Shown piece by piece: positions 1 to 6,712 of a stretch of 6,918 bases of DNA; the stretch's first letter is position 1; each line of letters starts with the position of its first letter. A program made the translations under genes and the position numbers. This DNA comes from Rikenella microfusus (lineage in GTDB: Bacteria; Bacteroidota; Bacteroidia; Bacteroidales; SZUA-534). The stretch is taken from NCBI GenBank assembly GCA_020719105.1, contig DYQV01000125.1, positions 1-6,918 of the forward strand, read 5' to 3'. The notes under the pieces were generated by a model. It was not told where the DNA came from. It saw only the letters and a program-made list of their open reading frames with translations, and did no database searches.

Positions 1-29
1 CCCAATTTTGAGGAATAGCTTTATCGTCA

Positions 30-49
30 GGATTATTCAAGAATAATCC
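30..49. repeat. Short perfect inverted repeat (hairpin)
   Basis: GGATTATT at 30-37 is the exact reverse complement of AATAATCC at 42-49, around a 4-base loop. A second small inverted pair (GGTTA/TAACC) follows at about 51-62. No T run follows on either strand, so this is not a convincing intrinsic terminator, although it could mark the end of a gene lying left of the window. The rest of 1-110 shows no supportable gene. Confidence 0.5.
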
Positions 50-117
50 GGGTTATCTAACCTCCACTTGTTAATAACAAATTACAAACTTCCTAACCAA
101 CCAATCACCAATTTTGC

Positions 118-125
118 TACTTTTG
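118..125 (+). promoter_or_regulatory. Bacteroidota-type -7 promoter box for the B12 operon
   Basis: TACTTTTG at 118-125, followed by C, fits the Bacteroidota -7 consensus TAnnTTTG. It would place transcription start at about 131-133, exactly where the first conserved stem of the riboswitch (GGTTT, 133-137) begins, which supports the assignment. No clear TTG/TTTG -33 element is visible at the expected distance (about 95-100), so the upstream half is weak or absent. Confidence 0.6.
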
Positions 126-130
126 CACCA

Positions 131-450
131 AAGGTTTCCGAAATTTTGGAACGAAGAGGGAATGCCGTGTAAATCGGCAACAGTACCCGCTGCTGTAAGC
201 TCCTGCCTAAGTTGAGCGATTTGACCCCGACTTTTCGGGGGAAAAAACGCTCTACTAAGGCATAACCCCGACCTAGAAATTGTTGCAATTCACAAAACAG
301 GTGAATTGCTTACATTTTCTCAGTGGATTGAGTGATTTGCCATTACAAATCGCTCAATTTGGGTCTTAAACCTTTGCCAACTTTCGCCACTGTCCGCTAA
401 AGCGAGACGGGAAGGCCGGTAAAAGGGGAGTAAGTCAGAAGACCTGCCTA
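131..450 (+). ncRNA. Cobalamin riboswitch (long form)
   Basis: This is the 5' leader of the operon and is expected to bind adenosyl- or methylcobalamin and lower expression of the genes below it. The conserved core is readable. AGGGAA at 157-162 is followed by a GCCG/CGGC stem (164-167/175-178) and an ACAG/CTGT stem (180-183/193-196) that presents the ACCCGC loop. The second half has GCCACTG at 386-392, ACGGGAAGG at 407-415 and the B12-box-like AAGTCAGAAGACCTGCC at 432-448. GGTTT (133-137) can pair with AGACC (440-444) to close the structure. At about 320 nt it is longer than the usual roughly 200 nt, because about 170 nt of extra helices sit between the two conserved halves. Family identity is secure from these motifs; ligand preference cannot be read. 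Confidence 0.93.
201..372 (+). other. Expanded peripheral helices inside the riboswitch
   Basis: The segment between the conserved halves folds into three strong hairpins. The first pairs 204-218 with 248-262 (13 of 15 positions pair) and is capped by a CCCCGA/TCGGGG hairpin (225-230/235-240). The second pairs GCAATTCAC (285-293) perfectly with GTGAATTGC (301-309). The third pairs 327-339 with 346-358, 13 pairs including one G-U. The sequence TTGAGCGATTTG at 212-223 recurs almost exactly as TTGAGTGATTTG at 328-339, so 212-222 can alternatively pair perfectly with 347-357, which would break hairpins one and three. Confidence 0.75.
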
Positions 451-463
451 TAATTGTTTTACC

Positions 464-521
464 ATGCTTTCGGGATCAAAGGCGCGATTTCAGTGAAATC
501 CCCCGAGCATCTAATTTTTTT
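464..521 (+). terminator. Candidate intrinsic terminator / riboswitch expression platform
   Basis: ATGC (464-467) pairs with GCAT (507-510) and TCGGG (470-474) with CCCGA (502-506), giving nine pairs with a two-base bulge. A second helix, GATTTC (486-491) with GAAATC (495-500), lies inside it. CTAA and then seven T residues (515-521) follow, three bases before the start codon at 525. This resembles a Rho-independent terminator controlled by the upstream aptamer. It could equally hide the start region from ribosomes. The short distance to the start codon and the large internal loop keep confidence moderate. Confidence 0.5.
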
Positions 522-524
522 AAG

Positions 525-1958
525 ATGCATTTTTTTTGGCTGTTTTTTAGCTTTCTCTTGCTTGCCGTTTCAGGCTCACAAAACCCATTGCTGGGTCAGC
601 AAAGCAGGTTTGTTACCAACATGTTGGAATACAAACCGGCACCGGGACAATTCATAAATACACCCTTCGGTTACCCATCATCGGCACAAAGCCTTATTGG
701 AGGCGTTTCAGGGACGTTAAGTTTAGGCGCATTTGGCGGCTATGTGGTTGTTGGTTTCGACCATACCATTGAAAACCACCCCGACAACCCGTATGGTGTT
801 GACTTTACCGTTTTTGGAAATGCCAGCCCTAATTCCTCGGAACCGGCAGCGGTTTATGTAATGAAGGATGTGAACCAAAACCAATGGCCCGACGATATTT
901 GGTATTTATTGGCCGGAAGCGATTATTATTTTTCAACCTCATCCAACCCTTATCAGGTAACCTATACCAATCCAAGCAGCCTTTCGGCCGCTGATGTTCC
1001 TTGGACCGATAATTTTGGAAACTCAGGTATGATTGCAGCCAATAGTTTTCACACGCAACCCTATTATCCATTGAATGATAGTTTTCCTGAAATATCCTAC
1101 CAACAGTATTCATTAAAAGGACTATTGGTTCAGCCCCGCATGGATTCATCAAATCCGGCATTTGTGGCGGTTCACGTTTGCCCGTTCGGTTTTGCCGATA
1201 ACAGTCCAAGAAATTTTAACTCTACGGGTTGGGAACCTAATAATCCATACACATCAGATATTGAAGGTAGCGGAGGTGATGGGTTCGATATTTCGTGGGC
1301 AGTGGATTCCGAAGGGATTTCCGTGGATTTGGATGGAATCGACTTTATCAAGATTCAAACAGCAGTAAATGAATCTGCCGGATGGTTGGGTGAATTGTCG
1401 TCTGAAATTATGGGTGTGGTTGATATTGCCCCGGATGCAACTATAACCGGTACCCAGCAACTATTAGTTATTGAACCGATTTTTAGGAGTATAAAAATAG
1501 ATGAAACCATTAACCTGAGAATCTACTATTTTGTGTCGGGAAAATCGGTTGAAAACCCATCGGTTATTTTTTCGTTGAATCAAAACGAATTGGCTGCCAT
1601 TACTGAATCGGGTGAAATGCAAGCATTAAAACCGGGCCAAGTTACTGTTTATGCCCGGTTGTCTAGTGATGATTCGATAATGGATAGTTTGGAAATTAGC
1701 ATTGAAAATCCAATTTATGTGCCTGAAACTTTAGAAAAAGAAGCTAACTTCTTTCCAAATCCAGCAAGGGAATTTATACAATTTTCAGAAAATCAATGGG
1801 TGGGAGAATTGCAATTAATCAACATTCTTGGCCAGCGATGGGTATTGAAACAAGAAAGTAGTAACCGATTCAGTCTATCAGAAATCCCAAGCGGGTTATA
1901 TACCATTTATTACCAAGTAAATGGGTTTGTGAAATCAACAAAACTGATTAAAAACTGA
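525..1958 (+). CDS. T9SS-sorted cell-surface protein of the B12 uptake operon
   Basis: A 477-residue exported protein of unknown biochemical role, first in the B12-controlled operon. Residues 1-17 (MHFFWLFFSFLLLAVSG) form a hydrophobic signal segment, with no Lys or Arg in front of it. Residues 60-300 form the main domain. It carries GGYVVVGFDH (71-80), VDFTVFGN (92-99), the metal-site-like DVNQNQWPDDIWY (115-127), DISWAVD (255-261) and GWLGE (286-290). From memory this pattern matches cell-surface proteins found next to btuB in Bacteroides relatives. Residues about 320-395 resemble a bacterial Ig-like (BIG2) domain, ending in the typical GEMQALKPGQVTVYA. Residues 408-477 are a type A T9SS sorting domain, with NFFPNPA at its start, a GLYTIYY segment and KLIKN at the end, predicting secretion and cell-surface attachment. 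The ATG at 525 is the only in-frame start before the signal segment. A cobalamin-binding role is inferred from context only. Confidence 0.92.
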   Translation: MHFFWLFFSFLLLAVSGSQNPLLGQQSRFVTNMLEYKPAPGQFINTPFGYPSSAQSLIGGVSGTLSLGAFGGYVVVGFDHTIENHPDNPYGVDFTVFGNASPNSSEPAAVYVMKDVNQNQWPDDIWYLLAGSDYYFSTSSNPYQVTYTNPSSLSAADVPWTDNFGNSGMIAANSFHTQPYYPLNDSFPEISYQQYSLKGLLVQPRMDSSNPAFVAVHVCPFGFADNSPRNFNSTGWEPNNPYTSDIEGSGGDGFDISWAVDSEGISVDLDGIDFIKIQTAVNESAGWLGELSSEIMGVVDIAPDATITGTQQLLVIEPIFRSIKIDETINLRIYYFVSGKSVENPSVIFSLNQNELAAITESGEMQALKPGQVTVYARLSSDDSIMDSLEISIENPIYVPETLEKEANFFPNPAREFIQFSENQWVGELQLINILGQRWVLKQESSNRFSLSEIPSGLYTIYYQVNGFVKSTKLIKN

Positions 1959-1961
1959 CCC

Positions 1962-3944
1962 ATGGCAAGTCAAATATTCAAATATGGGTTGACTTTTTTG
2001 CTTGGCATTACGGGCCATCAATTGCAAGCGCAGTATTCATTCCACGATACCATTCCCATTAATGAAGTGTTGATTTTGGGAAAGCAGGATTATAACCAAC
2101 CTTCGGCGGGTGCAGTAACCCAGCGAATTGATACCTTGGCCCTGATGGATAATATTTCAGGCAATCTGGGTGATATTCTCGCAGAACAAACGCCTGTTTT
2201 TATTAAAACAAGCAGTCGGGGGGCTTTAGCCACTGCCTCCATACGCGGTGCTGGGGCTTCGCATACAACTGTTTTATGGAACAACATTCCCATAAACTCA
2301 TCCATGACCGGACAGGTTGATTTTTCGTTGATTCCCATCTATTTTACCGATGATTTGGAGCTTCTTTATGGCTCAGCAGCATTGCAGCACAGCAGTGGAG
2401 CATTGGGCGGTAGCGTGGCCATTAGCAATAAACCTACTTGGGAGAAGGGTTTTCAAACCAAATTGATTCAAAGCGTTGGCAGCTATAACACTTATTCGTC
2501 GTTTGGGCAGCTTGGTTGGAGCAACAAAACTATAAATATAAGGAGCCGGACGTTTTTTGAATCGTCGGAAAACAATTATAAATACTATTTTCAAGGACAC
2601 CGCACCGGGGAAGAGTCAGGTTATCGGAAATTAGAAAACGCATCGTATCAAAAGTGGGGTACTTTGAATGAGGTTTTTGTAAGAATAAATGAACAGGACT
2701 TGGCAGGAGTTAACTTATGGATTCAAGCCAGCGATAGGAATATTCCTGCATTAATCACTTCATCGGTCTATAATCATGTGGAAAACCAGCTTGACGAAAA
2801 CACAAAGGTTCTGGCTTTTTATAAACATTACGATGAGGCTTTTTCGTGGGAGCTGCAAACGGCATTTATTCATGATGCTTTATCGTATCAATTGATGAAT
2901 CAAATGAGCGATACTTCGGAATATCTGGTGCATTTTGATACCGATAACCAGAATCAAAGTAGCATAACCCAATGGAATTCAACCTATAAAGCGGTAAATA
3001 ATTGGCGATTTAGTTTTGATGTAGCATTTAGGTACGATAAAGCTCATACCCTTGATAAGCAAACTGATTTGGGGTATTCGCACACTCAACAATCGGTTTC
3101 AACCTTACTATCAGCCCACAAAACCATTGGGGAACGATGGAATCTTTCTGCATTGTTACGAAGTCAGTGGGTTCAAAATCAGAGCTTACAACCGCTTCCA
3201 TACATTGGGGCGGAATATCTTTTAAGCAAAACCCATCAAGTAAAACTAAAAGCAACCGTTTCCAGAAATTATCACTTTCCTAGTATAAACGATTTGTATT
3301 ACATACCCGGAGGAAACCCAAACCTGATTCCCGAAAAGGGGACAACGGGTGAATTGGCCCTGGAACAACAAACAAATTTTGGAAATACCCAATTTTCGCA
3401 ATCGGTAAATACCTATTTTTCAGTTATTAACAACTGGATTCAATGGACTCCATCGCAGTTTGGTTATTGGGAACCAGCCAATTACAAAAAAGTAAAAACA
3501 AGAGGTATTGAATACAATGGCACGTTAACCTACCAATTGAGTAACTTTAGCAGTAAGGTACGATTCCAATATGCCTATACACCCACAACCAATGAATCGG
3601 ATGCACTCACACAGGGTGATGCCTCCAAAGGTCAGCAATTGATTTACATCCCCTTGCATTCAGGTAGCGGTTGGGTTTATCTAAATTATCGAAAAATTGA
3701 ACTGAATTGGCTAACCAACTATTTGGGGCAACGCCAAACTTCAACGGTTCATGATTCGGACATTTACCCTGAAGCATCGTATTGGTTAACCAACCTTTCG
3801 CTGGGCACCAGTTGGAACGGCGAACAGTTGAAACTGGGTATCAATGGAAAGATTGACAACCTTTTTAATGTTGAATATGCCAATCTGAAAGACCGTCCGA
3901 TGCCAAAGCGAAACTACTCCATCCAATTAAAAATTGAATTTTAA
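1962..3944 (+). CDS. btuB: TonB-dependent outer-membrane cobalamin receptor, BtuB-like
   Basis: A 660-residue outer-membrane receptor expected to import cobalamin into the periplasm with TonB/ExbBD energy. The signal peptide ends at about residue 23 (cleavage LQA-QYS). A TonB-box-like NEVLILG (34-40) follows. The plug spans about 45-158 and shows the expected LGDILAEQTPVFIK, then ASIRGAGASHTTVLWNNIPI (20 residues), then LELLYGSAALQHSSGALGG near its end. The remainder, with alternating polar and aromatic residues, is the 22-strand barrel, closing on NLFNVEYANLKDRPMPKRNY and a terminal Phe as in this family. Length is close to that of BtuB proteins. It begins three bases after the previous stop, so the two genes are clearly cotranscribed. 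Plug and barrel identify the family; the cobalamin substrate is inferred from the riboswitch and the BtuG-like neighbour. Confidence 0.95.
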   Translation: MASQIFKYGLTFLLGITGHQLQAQYSFHDTIPINEVLILGKQDYNQPSAGAVTQRIDTLALMDNISGNLGDILAEQTPVFIKTSSRGALATASIRGAGASHTTVLWNNIPINSSMTGQVDFSLIPIYFTDDLELLYGSAALQHSSGALGGSVAISNKPTWEKGFQTKLIQSVGSYNTYSSFGQLGWSNKTINIRSRTFFESSENNYKYYFQGHRTGEESGYRKLENASYQKWGTLNEVFVRINEQDLAGVNLWIQASDRNIPALITSSVYNHVENQLDENTKVLAFYKHYDEAFSWELQTAFIHDALSYQLMNQMSDTSEYLVHFDTDNQNQSSITQWNSTYKAVNNWRFSFDVAFRYDKAHTLDKQTDLGYSHTQQSVSTLLSAHKTIGERWNLSALLRSQWVQNQSLQPLPYIGAEYLLSKTHQVKLKATVSRNYHFPSINDLYYIPGGNPNLIPEKGTTGELALEQQTNFGNTQFSQSVNTYFSVINNWIQWTPSQFGYWEPANYKKVKTRGIEYNGTLTYQLSNFSSKVRFQYAYTPTTNESDALTQGDASKGQQLIYIPLHSGSGWVYLNYRKIELNWLTNYLGQRQTSTVHDSDIYPEASYWLTNLSLGTSWNGEQLKLGINGKIDNLFNVEYANLKDRPMPKRNYSIQLKIEF

Positions 3945-3967
3945 TTTTACCATGAAAAGCTAAAAAA

Positions 3968-5170
3968 ATGCCACTAAAACACCAAGAAACCAAAAACCAC
4001 AAAAGAAAAATTTACAATACACTAAATTTGGTGAAATTTGGTGTTTCCGTGCATTGGTGGCTAAAAATTACTTTTCGGAATGAACTCAATTATATACAAT
4101 TATTTGCTAATTGGAAAACCTCCCTTTATTTGCTCTTTTTTATCATGTTGTTTTCGTGTTCCGATGAAAATACAGTTCAACCCATTGATTCTATTATTGG
4201 AAAAGGGGTTTTTATAGTGAATGAAGGCAATTATATGTTTTCAAATAGCTCTCTCTCCTATTATAATCCGAATACACGCGAAATAGAAAACAAGGTTTTT
4301 TACCGGGCTAATGGTTTTGAACTGGGCGATGTGACCCAAAGTATGCAAATTCATGATTCGTTGGGTTTTATTGTGGTAAACAATTCAGCACGGGTTGATG
4401 TCATCAACATCAGCACGTTCAAGTATGTGGGAACCATCAGCGGATTGTCATCACCCCGATACGTTCATATAATTAATAATACCAAAGGCTACATCACCGA
4501 TTTGTATGCCAAAGCCATTACTGTTTTCAATCCATTAACTCTGGAAGTCACTGGTTCCATTTCGGTAGATAACCATTCCGATAAGTTTTATCAGCATCCC
4601 ACCGAACAGATAGTGCCTTTTGGGAAATGGGTTTTCACCAATTGCTGGAGTTTTGATAATAAAGTATTGGTAATTGATACCGAAACCGACCAAGTAGTTG
4701 ATTCTATTGAAACCGATCTTCAACCCATTGCAATAGCAATAGATAAGTACGAAAAACTCTGGGTACTTACCGATGGCGGATACCAGGGAAATCCCATGGG
4801 TTATGAAAAACCTACGTTAAGCCGATTCGATGCAATTACAAAGATAAAAGAACTTACTTATACATTTAATTTAGAAGATAACCCCACCGAAATGCAATTG
4901 AATGGAACGGCTGATACCTTGTATTTTATCAACAACCAAGTATGGCAACTTCCATTGAATACCATTGATTTTCTTATCACTCCATTTATCGAAAAAAACA
5001 ACCACCGCTTTTATTCCTTGGGGGTTGACCCCGTTACTTCCGAAGTTTATGTTTCCGATGCCATTGACTATTTACAGCCCGGTTTGGTTTATCGTTACTC
5101 ACCCCATGGCCAGCCCATCGATACCTTTAAAGTTGGGATTGTGCCGGGTGCGTTTTGTTTTAAGGAATAA
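3968..5170 (+). CDS. btuG: BtuG-like cobalamin-binding beta-propeller lipoprotein (YncE/DUF5074 type)
   Basis: Third gene of the operon. BtuG proteins are surface lipoproteins with a seven-bladed propeller that bind cobalamin and sit as a lid over BtuB. Residues 50-64 hold the lipoprotein signal, ending in the lipobox LFSC with Cys64. SDEN follows, an acidic stretch like the surface-export signals of Bacteroidota lipoproteins. The propeller fills about 78-400, opening with GVFIVNEGNY and including LGDVTQSM, IVVNNSARVDVI, SPRYVHI, VFTNCWSFDNKVLVID and KLWVLTDGG. These motifs match the family well. The N-terminus is odd. Residues 2-32 come from an inverted-repeat element (3970-4061), and no ATG, GTG or TTG lies at the usual distance before the lipobox. 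The annotated ATG at 3968 is the only in-frame ATG upstream apart from one four codons before Cys64, so the true start is uncertain. The gene begins 23 bp after btuB. Confidence 0.9.
   Translation: MPLKHQETKNHKRKIYNTLNLVKFGVSVHWWLKITFRNELNYIQLFANWKTSLYLLFFIMLFSCSDENTVQPIDSIIGKGVFIVNEGNYMFSNSSLSYYNPNTREIENKVFYRANGFELGDVTQSMQIHDSLGFIVVNNSARVDVINISTFKYVGTISGLSSPRYVHIINNTKGYITDLYAKAITVFNPLTLEVTGSISVDNHSDKFYQHPTEQIVPFGKWVFTNCWSFDNKVLVIDTETDQVVDSIETDLQPIAIAIDKYEKLWVLTDGGYQGNPMGYEKPTLSRFDAITKIKELTYTFNLEDNPTEMQLNGTADTLYFINNQVWQLPLNTIDFLITPFIEKNNHRFYSLGVDPVTSEVYVSDAIDYLQPGLVYRYSPHGQPIDTFKVGIVPGAFCFKE
3970..4061. repeat. Imperfect inverted-repeat element inserted at the btuG start
   Basis: A 92-bp segment bounded by GCCAC (3970-3974) and GTGGC (4057-4061). 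The outer 25 bases of each end (3970-3994 and 4037-4061) match in inverted orientation at about 18 of 25 positions by hand alignment, and CACCAA/TTGGTG blocks repeat inside. TAAAAA lies just outside both ends (3961-3966 and 4062-4067), compatible with a short target duplication but also with chance in AT-rich DNA. The composition (CACTAAAACACCAAG on one side, GGTGTTTCCGTGCATTGGTG on the other) is like small non-coding repeats that I recall scattered between genes in Bacteroidota and other phyla. It carries no transposase and would be a non-autonomous element. Confidence 0.6.
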
Positions 5171-5530
5171 TACTAATTTCTTAATCTAAAGGTAATTATT
5201 ACAATGTTTGAGTCTCTAAAGCATCGAAACATAATTATTTTAAATGGTCAATAAATCCTTTAGGAAGCAAATCAATATGGCTTATTGTAGTTCATTGATT
5301 TCAAGCAATTACATCTAATTTACTACTGTTAAATAAACGTATGATCAGAAAATTGAATGGGTAAGTTCTATTTGTTTACCTAAGTCTCTATTTATTTAAA
5401 GAAATTACACTTGAATAAAATCGTTCTACTAAAACAAAAAGATTTTAAACTCAATAGCTTTAAAAATTGCAATAAGTAATTCGGGAATTATGCTCCTTTT
5501 ATACCTTTCAGAACTATTAATCTGCGACAT
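5171..5530. other. AT-rich gap between convergent genes, no gene seen
   Basis: Only tiny reading frames occur here (for example 16 codons at 5204-5254), none with recognisable content. The stretch lies between two gene ends, so a terminator is expected. The sole candidate is the weak hairpin near 5477-5490, described separately. Confidence 0.6.
5477..5490. terminator. Weak AT-rich hairpin, possible bidirectional terminator
   Basis: TAATTC (5477-5482) and GAATTA (5485-5490) are exact reverse complements with almost no loop. On the + strand a short CTCCTTTTAT tract follows, and on the - strand a T-rich stretch lies about 10 bases further. Its position between converging genes suits a terminator, but the stem is short and AT-rich, so this is a tentative call. 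Confidence 0.25.
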
Positions 5531-6712
5531 CTATGAAATTTGGTAGTCATAAGATTTAGAATTATTAAAAGTCACCATGTTGTATAATATCTTTAACCAT
5601 ATTAAGATGCAGGGCAATGCTTTAAGCGAATAAGGATTGACAAAAGTTTCGCGCAAAAAACGAGGAAAAATATCGGTAGGTGATAATGATGTTAAAACAA
5701 AGGCCCCGATAAACAATGCTATAGTTAAAACGGTTTTTTCGCTAGTCACAAACCATAAGGCTACTCCAGCAATTGCTATTATAAAGGTAGGCGATTCGGC
5801 TTTATGATTGAAAATTACTACCCAAATTAATACCGAAAACAATGCCATCATTCTAAAAGTATAGTCACTATAGGCTTTAGTTTTATAAAAAGGAAAAATG
5901 AAAAGTACCAAGCCGGTTATTACAATAACTAATTTGTTAAATTCCATTCCAAACCATGAATTGAGCATACCTAAAACTGAATAACCAAATGATGAGGAAT
6001 GATCGTTTGATAGCATATTCCCAAAGCTTTTAAACAAATAAATATATTGTTCAAAATCAATAAAGATTAAAGGAACCAAAAAGACCAGTATTGCCGACAG
6101 CAATGAATAAAGTGCCAATTTCCACTTCTTGGGATAAAAAAGAAATAAAGCAAATCCAATTATTCCAAAGAGCTTTATATAAACTGATAAAACCAAGCAA
6201 AGAGTAGCAAAGAAATAGTTGTTTTTTTCTAACAATCCAAAAGATAAAATAATTAATCCAGCCATGATAGCATTCGATTGTTCGTTTTGCATCGATGTCA
6301 TTAATTCAATAAGGCTGATAATAAGAATTAGTCCTTGCTGATAGCGGGTTAATTTGGGAAGATAATATATAGCACCCAAAAATAACAGGGCATTTAATAT
6401 ATTCCACAAATTGAGCCCCAACCAGTCGGGCAAAGCAGCAAATATGCCAAAAAAGGCGGCAAACGATGGGGTATATTTAAACAAATCATGCTGTTCCTCA
6501 GGATATAAAACATAGAGATCCTGATCATTTACCAAATGATGATAAGAATTCTTGAAAATTATATAATTATTATAATGGGTGTAATGCCTTTCTGCTACAG
6601 TAAATTGACTTTTGCTTTTCAATGATTGAAAACTGGCTCCTATTGCAAACAATACGAAAATTATGGTTAATACACGATAATTTGATAGCAATGTTGTTAA
6701 TTTATTTTTCAT
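5531..6712 (-). CDS. Multi-spanning glycosyltransferase, GT87/DUF2029-like
   Basis: A 393-residue inner-membrane protein. GT87 enzymes have the GT-C fold and move a sugar, classically mannose, from a polyprenyl-phosphate donor to a glycan or lipid outside the membrane. The N-terminus MKNKLTTLLSNYR is followed by a membrane segment at about 14-28. The large outer loop carries HYNNYIIFKNSYHHL, DLYVLYPEEQHDLFKYTP (65-82) and LPDWLGLNLWNILNALLF. QNEQSNA (142-148) matches the family's NGQSNA motif, and YIKLFG (178-183) and NHKAESPT (302-309) also fit. About nine or ten hydrophobic segments can be counted. The usual loop Asp appears as Asn in HYNNY, which I recall as common in the Bacteroidota branch. 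It is transcribed towards the B12 operon and by eye has more A and T. Donor and acceptor are unknown, and there is no evident link to cobalamin. Confidence 0.88.
   Translation of the reverse strand: MKNKLTTLLSNYRVLTIIFVLFAIGASFQSLKSKSQFTVAERHYTHYNNYIIFKNSYHHLVNDQDLYVLYPEEQHDLFKYTPSFAAFFGIFAALPDWLGLNLWNILNALLFLGAIYYLPKLTRYQQGLILIISLIELMTSMQNEQSNAIMAGLIILSFGLLEKNNYFFATLCLVLSVYIKLFGIIGFALFLFYPKKWKLALYSLLSAILVFLVPLIFIDFEQYIYLFKSFGNMLSNDHSSSFGYSVLGMLNSWFGMEFNKLVIVITGLVLFIFPFYKTKAYSDYTFRMMALFSVLIWVVIFNHKAESPTFIIAIAGVALWFVTSEKTVLTIALFIGAFVLTSLSPTDIFPRFLRETFVNPYSLKALPCILIWLKILYNMVTFNNSKSYDYQIS

Noticed and set aside
82..288. 68-codon - strand frame
   Set aside because: It lies across the conserved riboswitch core and antisense to it; the encoded sequence shows no family features.
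454..657. 67-codon + strand frame with an ATG just after the riboswitch
   Set aside because: It covers the terminator-like hairpin and overlaps the start of the T9SS protein gene in another frame. The overlapped gene has a signal segment and recognisable domains; this frame has none.
829..1209. 126-codon - strand frame
   Set aside because: It is the antisense shadow of the T9SS protein gene; its Arg/Pro/Asn-rich translation matches nothing recognisable.
3952..3963. ATGAAAAGC right after btuB, looking like a typical gene start
   Set aside because: The next codon is TAA, so it encodes only three residues. Removing the 92-bp repeat does not restore a longer frame.
5204..5254. 16-codon + strand frame after btuG
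   Set aside because: It is short with no conserved feature and no leader; it is best explained by chance.
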